Below are positions 47,014 to 55,974 of a DNA stretch of 64,000 nt, piece after piece (the first letter of the stretch is position 1; each line of letters starts with the position of its first letter). The position numbers were made by a program, and so were the translations under genes. The DNA comes from Candidatus Blautia excrementipullorum. GTDB taxonomy: Bacteria > Bacillota > Clostridia > Lachnospirales > Lachnospiraceae. The stretch lies in contig DWYN01000052.1 in assembly GCA_019118645.1 (NCBI GenBank), positions 1 to 64,000 of the forward strand, in the 5' to 3' direction. The notes beneath the pieces are model-generated. The model saw nothing but the letters and a program-made list of their open reading frames with translations, had not been told where the DNA came from and searched no databases.

Positions 47014-48117
47014 ATGTGGGTAGAAGAAACAAAACAAGGTAAATACAAGTATATAGAGCGCTTTACCGACCCTCTGACGGGCAAATACAGGCGTGTGAGC
47101 ATTGTCCTAGATAAAAATACCAGGCAGGCTCAGAAACAGGCTCAGGCGGCCTTGCAGGAAAAGATGAGAGTCTCTTCAGAGCCTAAGAAAAAAGAGATTA
47201 CATTATCAGAATTGCTGGAGCTTTATAAGGAAGAAAAAAAGGTTACAACAAAGGCATCTTCGTATCATGCGAATATCCCTCGCATAAAAAAAGCAATAGA
47301 AATCATCGGCGATGACGTATTTGTAGAAAAGCTTACATCCGGATATATCCGAAACAAACTTATTGCCACAGGGGAAAAGGCATCCACCATAAATGGACGC
47401 ATATCTAAGATAAAAGAGATCCTGCGCTGGGGCTATAAAAATGATTACATCCATGATATAAGCTATCTGGACAAATTGGAGAAGTTGAATGAAGAAAAAA
47501 CACAGGCGGAAAAACTGGAGGATAAATTTTTGGAATCCGAGGACGCTATAAGGCTTGTGCGGCATATCAGAAATCGGAAATGGAGAAATTTCACAGAATT
47601 TTTATTACTGTCCGGCCTGCGATATGGAGAAGCCGCCGCCCTGCTGCAGTCTGATCTGGACTTTTCCAACAGAGTAATCCATGTGACTAAAAATTATGAT
47701 GATAAGAATAAGCTCATCAGTACGCCTAAAAGTTCTGCATCCAACAGAGAAGTATATATGCAAATGGAATTATACGTTCTGTGCAAAAGAATAATAGCGG
47801 ATTCTGTTTCTGGAACGGTAATCCCGATCCAAAAAAACGGCCTTCTTTTTTGCCAGGATAATCATCCATTAGGATACGAGGGGTACTGCGCCTATTTAAA
47901 AAGAGCATCACTTAAGACACTTGGACGGGAAATAACTCCCCATGTACTCCGTCACACCCATGCCAGCTTAATGATGGAACATGGAATGAGCGTAGAAGCG
48001 ATTACAAGACGCTTGGGACACACTGACAGCAGGATTACAAGTCGTATTTATTTGCATGTTACCAACCGTCTGAGAGAAAAGGAAAATGATCAAATAAATA
48101 ATATTCGGATTTTATAA
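47014..48117 (+). CDS. int: Phage tyrosine integrase
   Basis: 367 residues from ATG 47014 (AGGAAG upstream); the 81-codon upstream extension crosses structured leader and is not coding. N-terminal AP2-like arm-binding domain (about 1-55; GKYKYIERFTDPLTGKYRRVSI), core-binding domain (about 62-160), catalytic domain with R203, H310, R313, H336 and nucleophile Y346 in the order R-HxxR-H-Y. It catalyses integration and excision at the candidate 12-bp core. Stops 2 bp before the attR-proximal TTGCCCCTT motifs. Confidence 0.95.
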   Translation: MWVEETKQGKYKYIERFTDPLTGKYRRVSIVLDKNTRQAQKQAQAALQEKMRVSSEPKKKEITLSELLELYKEEKKVTTKASSYHANIPRIKKAIEIIGDDVFVEKLTSGYIRNKLIATGEKASTINGRISKIKEILRWGYKNDYIHDISYLDKLEKLNEEKTQAEKLEDKFLESEDAIRLVRHIRNRKWRNFTEFLLLSGLRYGEAAALLQSDLDFSNRVIHVTKNYDDKNKLISTPKSSASNREVYMQMELYVLCKRIIADSVSGTVIPIQKNGLLFCQDNHPLGYEGYCAYLKRASLKTLGREITPHVLRHTHASLMMEHGMSVEAITRRLGHTDSRITSRIYLHVTNRLREKENDQINNIRIL

Positions 48118-48118
48118 A

Positions 48119-48141
48119 GTTGCCCCTTCGTTGCCCCTTTT
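48119..48141. repeat. Tandem TTGCCCCTT motifs near attR (possible arm sites)
   Basis: Two TTGCCCCTT copies, 12 bp apart, directly after the int stop; the same motif pair occurs at 4479-4502. Confidence 0.5.
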
Positions 48142-48207
48142 CGCTGTTTGGCGTACTTATAAAGCCTGAAAACCCAGTATTTTCAAGGGTTCTGAATGAT
48201 GTATTGG

Positions 48208-48219
48208 TAAAATCGTACA
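48208..48219. repeat. Candidate attR core (12-bp direct repeat)
   Basis: TAAAATCGTACA, identical to 4364-4375. To the right, host sequence includes TAGAAT (48249-48254), a -10 candidate for mutS2. Confidence 0.6.
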
Positions 48220-48354
48220 TTTTCCTTTTCATTCTGAGACAAATCATGTAGAATAGACGTTGAAAAGCCGGGTGCCGCATTGACGCGGCTGAAAAGCTTT
48301 CCGGCCTTTCCATATGCATTAAATCACGAAACAGTTACAGCAACAGGAGAATTT

Positions 48355-50736
48355 ATGAACCAAAAAGCATTGATTTCATTAGAATATCCGAAAATCATAG
48401 AAAAACTTACAGAAAAAGCATCCTCTTCCATGGGGAAAGAACTTTGCCGGAATCTGACGCCTTCCACAGATATCGAAGAAATCCGGCTGATGCAGATACA
48501 GACGAAAGACGCTCTGACCAGGCTCTTTCAGAAAGGTTCCGTCTCTTTCGGCAGCGTAAAAGATGTGCGGGGTTCACTGAAGCGTCTGGAAATTGGCAGT
48601 TCACTGGGAATTATGGAGATTCTGGCTATCTGCGGCCTGCTGGAAAATACCTCCAGAGTAAAGGCCTACTCCAGAAAAGAGAGAAATGACGCCCCGGACG
48701 ATTCACTGGATGCCATGTTTGACGGGCTTTCTCCTCTCACTCCTCTCGCAGGAGAGATCAGGCGCTGTATTCTCTCTGAGGATGAGATCAGCGACGACGC
48801 AAGCCCCGGCCTCCGCAGTGTCCGCCGTAACATGAAAATTACCAATGACCGCATACATACCCAGCTTTCCGGCCTTGTCAACGGAAGCGCCCGGAACTAT
48901 CTGCAGGATTCTGTCATCACTATGCGCAATGGGAGATACTGTATCCCTGTCAAAGCGGAATATAAGGGGCAGGTTCCCGGCATGATCCACGATCAGTCAT
49001 CCACAGGCTCCACATTATTTATCGAACCTATGGCTATCGTAAAGCTGAATAACGATATGAGGGAGCTTGAGCTTCAGGAACAGAAAGAAATTGAGGCTGT
49101 TCTTGCCTCTTTAAGTGAACAGATTGCAGAAGAACGGGAAGCCATTTCCACAGACCTGACCCTGATGGTTCAGCTTGACTTTATCTTTGCCAGAGCAGCT
49201 CTGGCCATGGATATGAACGGAAGTGAGCCCGTCTTTAATGAAGAAGGACATATCCGTCTCAGGCAGGCGCGCCACCCGCTGATTCCGAAAAAACAGGCTG
49301 TTCCTATCGATATCCGCCTGGGGGATGAGTTCGATCTTCTGATTATCACAGGCCCGAACACAGGCGGAAAAACAGTTTCATTAAAAACTGTGGGGCTTCT
49401 GACCCTCATGGGACAGTCCGGGCTGCATATCCCCGCTCTGGACCGCAGCGAGCTTTCTCTGTTTCACGAAATCTATGCAGATATCGGAGACGAACAGAGC
49501 ATAGAGCAGTCTCTGAGTACCTTTTCCTCGCACATGACAAACATTGTCTCTTTTCTGGAAAAGGCGGATCAGAAATCCCTCGTGCTTTTTGACGAACTCG
49601 GCGCAGGTACGGATCCCACCGAAGGAGCGGCTCTTGCCATCTCTATTCTCTCTCATCTCCATGAGCAGGGAATCCGCACCATGGCAACCACTCATTACAG
49701 CGAACTCAAAGTCTATGCACTCTCCACTCCAGGCGTGGAAAATGCCTGCTGCGAATTTGATGTAGAAACCCTGCGTCCCACTTACCGCCTGCTTATCGGA
49801 ATTCCGGGAAAGAGCAACGCCTTCGCTATTTCCTCAAAACTCGGCCTCTCGGACGACATCATTCAGCGCGCCCGGGAGCAGATCAGCGAAAAAGACGAAT
49901 CTTTTGAAGATGTGATTTCCTCTCTGGAAGAAAACCGTATAACAATTGAAAAGGAGCGCCAGGAGATCGCCAGGTATAAGGAAGAAATCCGGCAGTTAAA
50001 AGCCCAGCTTGAGGCCCGCCAGGAAAAACTTGATTCCCAGAAAGACAGAATCCTGCGCCAGGCCAATGAAGAGGCTCATAAAGTTCTGGAAGAGGCAAAG
50101 GAATATGCCGACCAGACCATGAAACTTTTTCATAAATTTCAAAAAGACCATGTGGATACTGCATCCATAGAGCGGGAGCGCCAGGAACTCCGTAAAAGGA
50201 TGAGCAAAACAGAAAAGAACATGTCACGTCCGGAGAAAAAGAAAAAGCCGGAAAAGCAGCTGACTGCCAAAGATATTCATCCCGGCGATTCCGTAAAAGT
50301 TCTCAGCATGAATCTGAAGGGAACAGTCAGCAGCCGCCCGGACTCCAAAGGCTTCCTTTTCGTGCAGATGGGAATTATCCGTTCAAAGGTGCATATTTCC
50401 GATCTGGAGCTTATCGACGAACCAGTGATCACTGCTCCTTCTCTTCAGAAAACCGGCGCCGGAAGAATCAAGATGGCCAAATCCGCCAGCATTTCCACGG
50501 AAATTAATCTTTTGGGAAAAACTGTGGATGAAGCTGTCGCGGAGCTTGACAAATATCTGGACGATGCCTATATCGCACATCTGAAAACTGTCCGCATTGT
50601 GCACGGCAAGGGTACCGGCGCACTCCGAAAGGGCGTCCACAATTACCTTAGAAGGCAGAAGCATGTGGAATCCTTCCGGCTGGGAGAGTTCGGAGAAGGA
50701 GACGCCGGCGTCACTATAGTAGAACTGAAAAAATAG
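48355..50736 (+). CDS. mutS2: Endonuclease MutS2
   Basis: 793 residues from ATG 48355 (AGGAGA upstream; the earlier start is unsupported). MutS-core and clamp region, ABC ATPase with Walker A GPNTGGKT (333-340), Walker B LVLFDELGAGTDPTEGA, a long coiled coil (about 520-640), a KOW-like segment, and a C-terminal Smr nuclease domain (about 715-793; INLLGKTVDEAV, RIVHGKGTGALR). MutS2 suppresses homologous recombination and, in Bacillus, rescues collided ribosomes. First host gene right of the prophage, so the insertion lies in its promoter region. Confidence 0.96.
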   Translation: MNQKALISLEYPKIIEKLTEKASSSMGKELCRNLTPSTDIEEIRLMQIQTKDALTRLFQKGSVSFGSVKDVRGSLKRLEIGSSLGIMEILAICGLLENTSRVKAYSRKERNDAPDDSLDAMFDGLSPLTPLAGEIRRCILSEDEISDDASPGLRSVRRNMKITNDRIHTQLSGLVNGSARNYLQDSVITMRNGRYCIPVKAEYKGQVPGMIHDQSSTGSTLFIEPMAIVKLNNDMRELELQEQKEIEAVLASLSEQIAEEREAISTDLTLMVQLDFIFARAALAMDMNGSEPVFNEEGHIRLRQARHPLIPKKQAVPIDIRLGDEFDLLIITGPNTGGKTVSLKTVGLLTLMGQSGLHIPALDRSELSLFHEIYADIGDEQSIEQSLSTFSSHMTNIVSFLEKADQKSLVLFDELGAGTDPTEGAALAISILSHLHEQGIRTMATTHYSELKVYALSTPGVENACCEFDVETLRPTYRLLIGIPGKSNAFAISSKLGLSDDIIQRAREQISEKDESFEDVISSLEENRITIEKERQEIARYKEEIRQLKAQLEARQEKLDSQKDRILRQANEEAHKVLEEAKEYADQTMKLFHKFQKDHVDTASIERERQELRKRMSKTEKNMSRPEKKKKPEKQLTAKDIHPGDSVKVLSMNLKGTVSSRPDSKGFLFVQMGIIRSKVHISDLELIDEPVITAPSLQKTGAGRIKMAKSASISTEINLLGKTVDEAVAELDKYLDDAYIAHLKTVRIVHGKGTGALRKGVHNYLRRQKHVESFRLGEFGEGDAGVTIVELKK

Positions 50737-50750
50737 AAAGGGGGATTATT

Positions 50751-51452
50751 ATGGCCGCAAAACAGAAAATACTGATTATTGACGATGACAATAATATTGC
50801 GGAGCTGATCTCTTTATATCTTACAAAAGAATGTTTTGAAACAAAGATTGTAAATGACGGAGAACAGGCCCTGAAAGAATTTCATATTTTCCAGCCTGAT
50901 CTTCTCCTTCTGGATCTGATGCTTCCCGGTATCGATGGCTATCAGGTATGCCGGGAAATCCGGCATATTTCAGATGTGCCCATCATCATGCTTTCCGCAA
51001 AGGGGGAGACTTTTGACAAGGTTCTTGGCCTGGAGCTGGGGGCTGACGACTACATCATTAAGCCCTTTGATTCCAAAGAACTGGTCGCCCGTGTCCGCGC
51101 TGTCCTGCGCCGGTTTAAGGTAAAACAGCCCTCCGCTGTGTCCAGTGAAAAGTCTGTTTCCTACCCGGATCTCACCATCAATCTGACGAATTATTCTGTT
51201 ACCTACATGGGCAGGCAGATTGATATGCCTCCGAAGGAGCTGGAGCTTCTTTATTTTCTGGCCTCCTCTCCCAATCAGGTGTTTACAAGGGAGCAGCTCC
51301 TGGATCATATCTGGGGATATGAATATATCGGTGATACCAGGACTGTGGATGTACATATCAAGCGTCTCCGTGAAAAAATAAAGGATCATCCGGACTGGAG
51401 CATTTCTACCGTATGGGGAATCGGTTATAAATTTGAGGTGAAAAACAGATGA
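50751..51452 (+). CDS. OmpR-family response regulator
   Basis: 233 residues. Receiver domain with acidic pocket D11-D13 and phosphoacceptor D55 (LLLDLMLPG), then a winged-helix Trans_reg_C domain (about 135-230; EQLLDHIWGYEYIGDTRTVDVHIKRLREKI). GGGGG-type ribosome binding site 14 bp after mutS2. Overlaps the sensor kinase gene by 4 bp. Target genes unknown. Confidence 0.94.
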   Translation: MAAKQKILIIDDDNNIAELISLYLTKECFETKIVNDGEQALKEFHIFQPDLLLLDLMLPGIDGYQVCREIRHISDVPIIMLSAKGETFDKVLGLELGADDYIIKPFDSKELVARVRAVLRRFKVKQPSAVSSEKSVSYPDLTINLTNYSVTYMGRQIDMPPKELELLYFLASSPNQVFTREQLLDHIWGYEYIGDTRTVDVHIKRLREKIKDHPDWSISTVWGIGYKFEVKNR

Positions 51453-52858
51453 CAAAGCGGATCTCACTGAAATTTCTGGAAGCCTATTTGCTGATAGGCT
51501 TCCTTGGCTTTCTGCTGATCACTCTGGCCGGTTCTCATATGATCGAATCTCTTCTGGAAGAGGAAATCAGTGAAAGTCTTTATCAGTCCGCCTACCGTGT
51601 TGCGGAAAACGAATCTGTAAAAAACAATATTTCTTCTTCCAACTTAAACAGTATTCAGGCGAATCTGTATATGATCTCCGACTATCCGTCCACTGTGGTC
51701 TGGATCATCAACAGTGAGGGAGATATTATTGTCAGTACACGAAAGGATATTTCTCCGGATCAGCCCATAGCGCTTCAGGATTTTGATCCTTCCGACTGGG
51801 GCAGCAATTACTACCAGGTAGGAAATTTTTACGGATATTTTCAGGATACTTACCTCAGTGTGCTTGCTCCTATTACAGATAATATGACAACAAAAGGATA
51901 TGTTGCCATCCATTATCTTATGAGTGACCTGTATCAGAAACGGGGCGAAATCCTTTTTGTGATCCAGATTCTTTTTCTTGTGGTATATGTGATGGCGGCC
52001 TACCTGATCCTGATATACCGGCATTATGTACATAAGCCGCTGAAAGAAATCACGCACGGAGCTTCGGAATTTGCCAACGGCAATCTTTCCTACAAAATCC
52101 CGGTTTCCTCTGAAAATGAAATCGGTTATCTGGCAAACAGTCTGAATTATATGGCTGAGAAGCTGAACCGCAACGGCGAGTACCAGAGACAGTTTATCTC
52201 AAATATTTCCCATGATTTTCGCTCTCCCCTTACTTCCATCAAAGGCTATGTGGATGCCATGCTGGACGGGGTAATTCCGCCGGATAACCAGGAGAAGTAT
52301 CTGAAAATCATCGCCTACGAGGCAGGACGTCTGGAAAAGCTTACGGAAGGTCTTTTAACGCTCAATGAGCTTGACATTCACAAACGTCTGCTGAATATTC
52401 AGACCTTCGATATTAACGAAGTAATCAAAAAAACAGCCGCCACATACGAGGGCGACTGCACCAGGCGAAAAATCCTTCTGGAATTGGTTCTCTCAGGAAA
52501 AGAGCTTTATGCAAAGGCAGATGTGGAGCAGATCCAGCAGGTGCTGCATAATCTCCTGAATAATGCCATTAAATTCAGCCGGAACAATTCTACCATCATT
52601 ATTGAAACCACAGAAAAAAATGATAAAATTTTCGTCTCTGTCAAGGACCATGGCATCGGAATCCCCAAACAGAGCCTCCACCGGATTTGGGAGCGCTTTT
52701 ACAAAACTGATATTTCCAGGGGAAAAGACCAGACAGGAACAGGTCTGGGGCTTTCCATTGTTAAGGAAATTATCACCGCCCATGGCGAAAATATCAACGT
52801 GATCAGCACAGAAGGCGTGGGAACGGAGTTTATCTTTACTCTGGAAAAAGCAAAATAA
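51449..52858 (+). CDS. Sensor histidine kinase
   Basis: 469 residues. TM1 (about 12-32), extracellular sensor region (about 33-165), TM2 (about 170-195), HAMP (about 196-245), HisKA with H255 in NISHDFRSPLTSIKG, HATPase_c with N box LLNNAIKFS, DHGIGI and GTGLGLSIV. Pairs with the upstream response regulator (ATGA overlap). Signal unknown. Confidence 0.94.
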   Translation: MTKRISLKFLEAYLLIGFLGFLLITLAGSHMIESLLEEEISESLYQSAYRVAENESVKNNISSSNLNSIQANLYMISDYPSTVVWIINSEGDIIVSTRKDISPDQPIALQDFDPSDWGSNYYQVGNFYGYFQDTYLSVLAPITDNMTTKGYVAIHYLMSDLYQKRGEILFVIQILFLVVYVMAAYLILIYRHYVHKPLKEITHGASEFANGNLSYKIPVSSENEIGYLANSLNYMAEKLNRNGEYQRQFISNISHDFRSPLTSIKGYVDAMLDGVIPPDNQEKYLKIIAYEAGRLEKLTEGLLTLNELDIHKRLLNIQTFDINEVIKKTAATYEGDCTRRKILLELVLSGKELYAKADVEQIQQVLHNLLNNAIKFSRNNSTIIIETTEKNDKIFVSVKDHGIGIPKQSLHRIWERFYKTDISRGKDQTGTGLGLSIVKEIITAHGENINVISTEGVGTEFIFTLEKAK

Positions 52859-52903
52859 ATCATTTTTATGGAGAGACATTTTCCTAAACGATATTCCTGC
52901 GGA

Positions 52904-54631
52904 TTACTTCTCGAAAGGCGTCTCAAGAAGCCTGTCTTCTTTTACCAGGTAAACTCCGCGGGGGGTAATCCGGATTTCCGGAATAACCGGCAGTGCCATA
53001 AAAGAAAGAGTGATAAACGGATCAAAGCCTTCCGGAATTCCCATTTCGTGGGCTTTTGCAATCATTTTCTTTAAAACGCGGTTGACTTCCTCATACCCTG
53101 CGTCACTCATAAGTCCCATCACAGGCAGCGGCAGAGTCTCATAAACTTTTCCGTTTTCTGTGATGGTATAGCCGCCCTGAGAACGAACCAGCTCCTGCAC
53201 TGCCAGATACATATCCCTGTCATTATCGCCTATAACGATCAGGTTATGAGAGTCATGGGAAACACTGGAGGCAATAGCTCCTCCCCGGATACCGAATCCT
53301 TTTACAATTCCAACTCCTGTCTTTCCGGTGCCTTTGTGACGTTCCACTGCGGCAATCTTCAGATAGCCGTCTCCGGGAGCAAACAGAAGATCCCCCTCGG
53401 TTTTACTGCACGGAACCTCTTCCATAAGGTCTTCTGTGGCGATCTGTCCCTCAATCATCCTGAGCACATGAGCCTTCCCGCCTCTATGAGGCAGACGCAG
53501 GTGATCCTGGGTAAAATGCTGCAGATGAACTGTATTTTTCAATGCCGGAGGGCATGGCGGAATTTCTTTCTTTTCATCTGCCCGGATCAGCCTTCCCTTG
53601 TGATACACTTCCAGAACATTCAGATCAGCCAGATTGTCCAGCACAACAAAGTCGGCCTGATATCCCGGCGCCACAGCTCCCAGGTGCTTCAGCCCATAAC
53701 ACTGGGCAGCCTGTATAGTAGCCATTTTAAGCGCCTTTTCCACAGGAAGTCCCAGCTGTACAGCTCTTTTTACATTATAATTGATGTGGCCTTCTCTTCG
53801 TATCTCTTCAATATGCTTATCATCTGTACAGAAGCAGAAAAAGGAAGTATCTGTATGACGACTGACAAGGCCGCGGATAATGGCATCCAGATTTCGTGCT
53901 GCGCTGCCTTCCCGGATAAGCACATACATCCCGTTCCGGCATTCAGCCATAGCATACTCATAGTCCACGCACTCATGGTCAGTGGAAATTCCGGCCAGGG
54001 CATAGGCAGCAAGATCTCCGGAATTGAGAAAAGGGGCATGACCGTCCCGGACACGCCCTTCGAACAAAGCCAGTTTCTCATGCATGGACACGCTCCCGCT
54101 GATAACAGAGACCGCGTCCATCACCTCTCCCAGTCCGAGAATCCTTGGGCAGTCCAGGTATGCCTTCATTTTTCCTGCAGTAAGTATACAGCCGTTGTCG
54201 TCCACATGAGTGGCCGGCACGCAGGAAGGCACCATTACGAATACATTGGCAGGAACCTCTTCTGTCTGTTTCAGAATATAATCAATTCCCTCGCTGCCGG
54301 ATACATTGGCGGATTCATGGGGATCTACAATAAAGGTGGTCGTCCCGCAGCCGGCAGCCTGCCGGATCAGTTCTCCCGGTGTAACCAGAGTAGATTCCAG
54401 ATGAAGATGACTGTCTATAAAACCGGGACAGAGATACTTTCCGGTAAGATCAATTTCTTTCTCGCCGCTGTAGGATCCCACGCCCAGGACAATGCCGTCC
54501 GCAACTGCCACATCCCCCTGTACAAATTCACCTGAATGCGCCATAAAAACGTATGCGCCTTTCAGCACAAGTTCCGGCTTTTTCAGTCCTCTGGCCGCTT
54601 CTGAATAAAAACGATATTTTCCAAGATCCAT
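52904..54631 (-). CDS. ade: Adenine deaminase
   Basis: 575 residues from ATG 54631, behind AAAAGGAGG. Amidohydrolase-fold enzyme converting adenine to hypoxanthine and ammonia. Recognisable parts: GKYLCPGFIDSHLHLESTLVTPGEL (HxH metal site), TTFIVDPHESANVSG, SADHECVDYEY-like TDHECVDYEYAM, and the C-terminal VSHDSHNLIVIGDN and PLPVMGLMSDAGYEEV typical of Ade. Convergent with the histidine kinase gene; 45 bp separate the stops. Confidence 0.95.
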   Translation of the reverse strand: MDLGKYRFYSEAARGLKKPELVLKGAYVFMAHSGEFVQGDVAVADGIVLGVGSYSGEKEIDLTGKYLCPGFIDSHLHLESTLVTPGELIRQAAGCGTTTFIVDPHESANVSGSEGIDYILKQTEEVPANVFVMVPSCVPATHVDDNGCILTAGKMKAYLDCPRILGLGEVMDAVSVISGSVSMHEKLALFEGRVRDGHAPFLNSGDLAAYALAGISTDHECVDYEYAMAECRNGMYVLIREGSAARNLDAIIRGLVSRHTDTSFFCFCTDDKHIEEIRREGHINYNVKRAVQLGLPVEKALKMATIQAAQCYGLKHLGAVAPGYQADFVVLDNLADLNVLEVYHKGRLIRADEKKEIPPCPPALKNTVHLQHFTQDHLRLPHRGGKAHVLRMIEGQIATEDLMEEVPCSKTEGDLLFAPGDGYLKIAAVERHKGTGKTGVGIVKGFGIRGGAIASSVSHDSHNLIVIGDNDRDMYLAVQELVRSQGGYTITENGKVYETLPLPVMGLMSDAGYEEVNRVLKKMIAKAHEMGIPEGFDPFITLSFMALPVIPEIRITPRGVYLVKEDRLLETPFEK

Positions 54632-54698
54632 TCTGTCCCTCCTTTTCTGCTCCTGTCCGAATCTCACCGACGATTCTGAGAGCCGGCTGTTCTTTATC

Positions 54699-55208
54699 TT
54701 ATCTCTCCTGCTTCCACTGATACCTGGTAAGCTGTCCTTCTTTTTTCAGGTGGCTGAAATTATTTTGTCTGAGAGCCTCATAAAGCACAATGGCCGCCGC
54801 ATTGCTCAGATTCAGGGAACGGATCTCATCCAGCATAGGAATCCGTATGCATCTCTCCTGATTTTCCAGGAGAATTTCTTCCGGAATACCGCCGCTCTCT
54901 TTTCCGAACATCAGAAAGCAGTCTTCCTCATAATGAACTTCTGTGTAAGCCCGGGGAGCCTTTGTGGTTGCATAATATATTTTAGCTCCCGGATTTTTAC
55001 GGAGAAAGTCTTCATAATCCAGATATGTTGTCACATCAAGATCTTTCCAGTAATCCATTCCCGCACGCTTAATTTCTTTTTCACTCAGCCGAAACCCCAG
55101 AGGCTCGATCAGATGAAGTCTTGTCCCCGTAGCCACACAGGTACGCCCGATATTTCCTGTATTTGATGGAATTTCCGGCTCATGAAGCACAATATTTAAT
55201 CCTGCCAT
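54699..55208 (-). CDS. trmL: tRNA (cytidine(34)-2'-O)-methyltransferase
   Basis: 169 residues from ATG 55208 (GGAAAG upstream). SPOUT-fold: NIVLHEPEIPSNTGNIGRTCVATGTRLHLIEPLGF, LMFGKESGGIPEEIL and IPMLDEIRSLNLSNAAAIVLYEALRQ, the three family motifs of TrmL, which modifies wobble position 34 of certain tRNA-Leu. Overlaps the upstream gene by 13 bp. Confidence 0.93.
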   Translation of the reverse strand: MAGLNIVLHEPEIPSNTGNIGRTCVATGTRLHLIEPLGFRLSEKEIKRAGMDYWKDLDVTTYLDYEDFLRKNPGAKIYYATTKAPRAYTEVHYEEDCFLMFGKESGGIPEEILLENQERCIRIPMLDEIRSLNLSNAAAIVLYEALRQNNFSHLKKEGQLTRYQWKQER

Positions 55209-55852
55209 ACTGCATCTTTCCTTTCCTGTCCCGGAAAAATCCCAGTGGTTCTCCATCCGGCTCCCCAGGGCATCTTCGTAATCTCATCCTGGCCTGGCCG
55301 ATCCAGAAAACGGGTAATTTTCCCGCTGTATAAAATTCTGTCGTTTCCTCTTACCGCTCTTCCTATCACCGCCGCCGGTATTCCGCTGCGGCAGAAAGAT
55401 TCCGCCAGTTCTCTTCCTCTGTCTGTTCCCAAAAGGACTGAACCGCCGGAAAGCAGACGGTAGGGATCCAGGTCAAATCTTTCACAGATTTCAATTGTTT
55501 CCTGTCGGATCGGAATCTGTCTCAAATCCGCCTCAAGCCCCATCCCTGAAGCTTCCGCCATCTTCCAGAGCGCGCACAGCACGCCCCCTGTCCCCATAAC
55601 GCAGACTGCATGGCATTGTTCTTTTTTCGCTAAAATTATTTCTTTTCTGACTCCGAAAATTTCCGCGCACTTCTCCGCATCATGAAGAAAGCCCTCAGAA
55701 AAAAATTTCTTCAGCTGTGCTCTCTCCTTGTTTACGAGAAGCGCAGTTCCCTCAAGCGCCACTTCACCTGCCGCAACAAGAGAGTCTCCCTCCTTAAGAC
55801 TCCCGGTAACTTCTGCTTTCAGAGCTTCCATTGCTTTCTGTCCCAGTTTCAT
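55196..55852 (-). CDS. AIR synthase-related C-terminal domain protein
   Basis: 218 residues. CVMGTGGVLCALWKMAEASGMGLEADLRQIPIRQETIEICERFDLDPYRLLSGGSVLLGT matches the C-terminal domain of the PurM/HypE/ThiL/SelD superfamily. The N-terminal ATP-binding AIRS domain is absent, so this is a single-domain member with unknown substrate. The C-terminus overlaps trmL. A 34-residue membrane peptide gene lies 12 bp upstream. Confidence 0.75.
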   Translation of the reverse strand: MKLGQKAMEALKAEVTGSLKEGDSLVAAGEVALEGTALLVNKERAQLKKFFSEGFLHDAEKCAEIFGVRKEIILAKKEQCHAVCVMGTGGVLCALWKMAEASGMGLEADLRQIPIRQETIEICERFDLDPYRLLSGGSVLLGTDRGRELAESFCRSGIPAAVIGRAVRGNDRILYSGKITRFLDRPGQDEITKMPWGAGWRTTGIFPGQERKDAVWQD

Positions 55853-55864
55853 ATTGCCTTACCG

Positions 55865-55969
55865 CTATACCAGAATGGAAAGAATTGTCGGAATAACCAT
55901 AGCCGCAACAAGAACCACTGCAATCACCGCTGTAATTATCTTTCTTTTTCTCGGGTCAAACATTCCCAT
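55865..55969 (-). CDS. 34-residue membrane peptide
   Basis: MGMFDPRKRKIITAVIAVVL...LSILV: a short basic N-terminus and one TM helix. ATG 55969 follows GAGGTG by 7 bp and begins 5 bp after the radical-SAM stop. Matches small DUF4044-like proteins I associate with Lachnospiraceae. Function unknown. Confidence 0.65.
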   Translation of the reverse strand: MGMFDPRKRKIITAVIAVVLVAAMVIPTILSILV

Positions 55970-55974
55970 TTTAT

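Larger units (their letters stand above)
4364..48219. mobile_element. Prophage, HK97-type siphophage, about 43.8 kb
   Basis: Complete set of lysogeny, regulation, packaging, head, tail and lysis genes between two host genes. The integrase is at the right end. TAAAATCGTACA occurs as a direct repeat at 4364-4375 and 48208-48219, with TTGCCCCTT motifs just inside both ends, as expected for core and arm-type integrase sites. Removing one copy would restore a normal divergent spacer between the PDZ-protein gene and mutS2. Late genes run leftward, lysogeny genes rightward. Apart from one frameshifted surface-protein gene no structural gene looks damaged, so it may be inducible. Confidence 0.9.

Noticed and set aside
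53246-54535. 429-codon plus-strand frame opposite adenine deaminase
   Set aside because: Antisense shadow of a well-supported enzyme gene; no domain.
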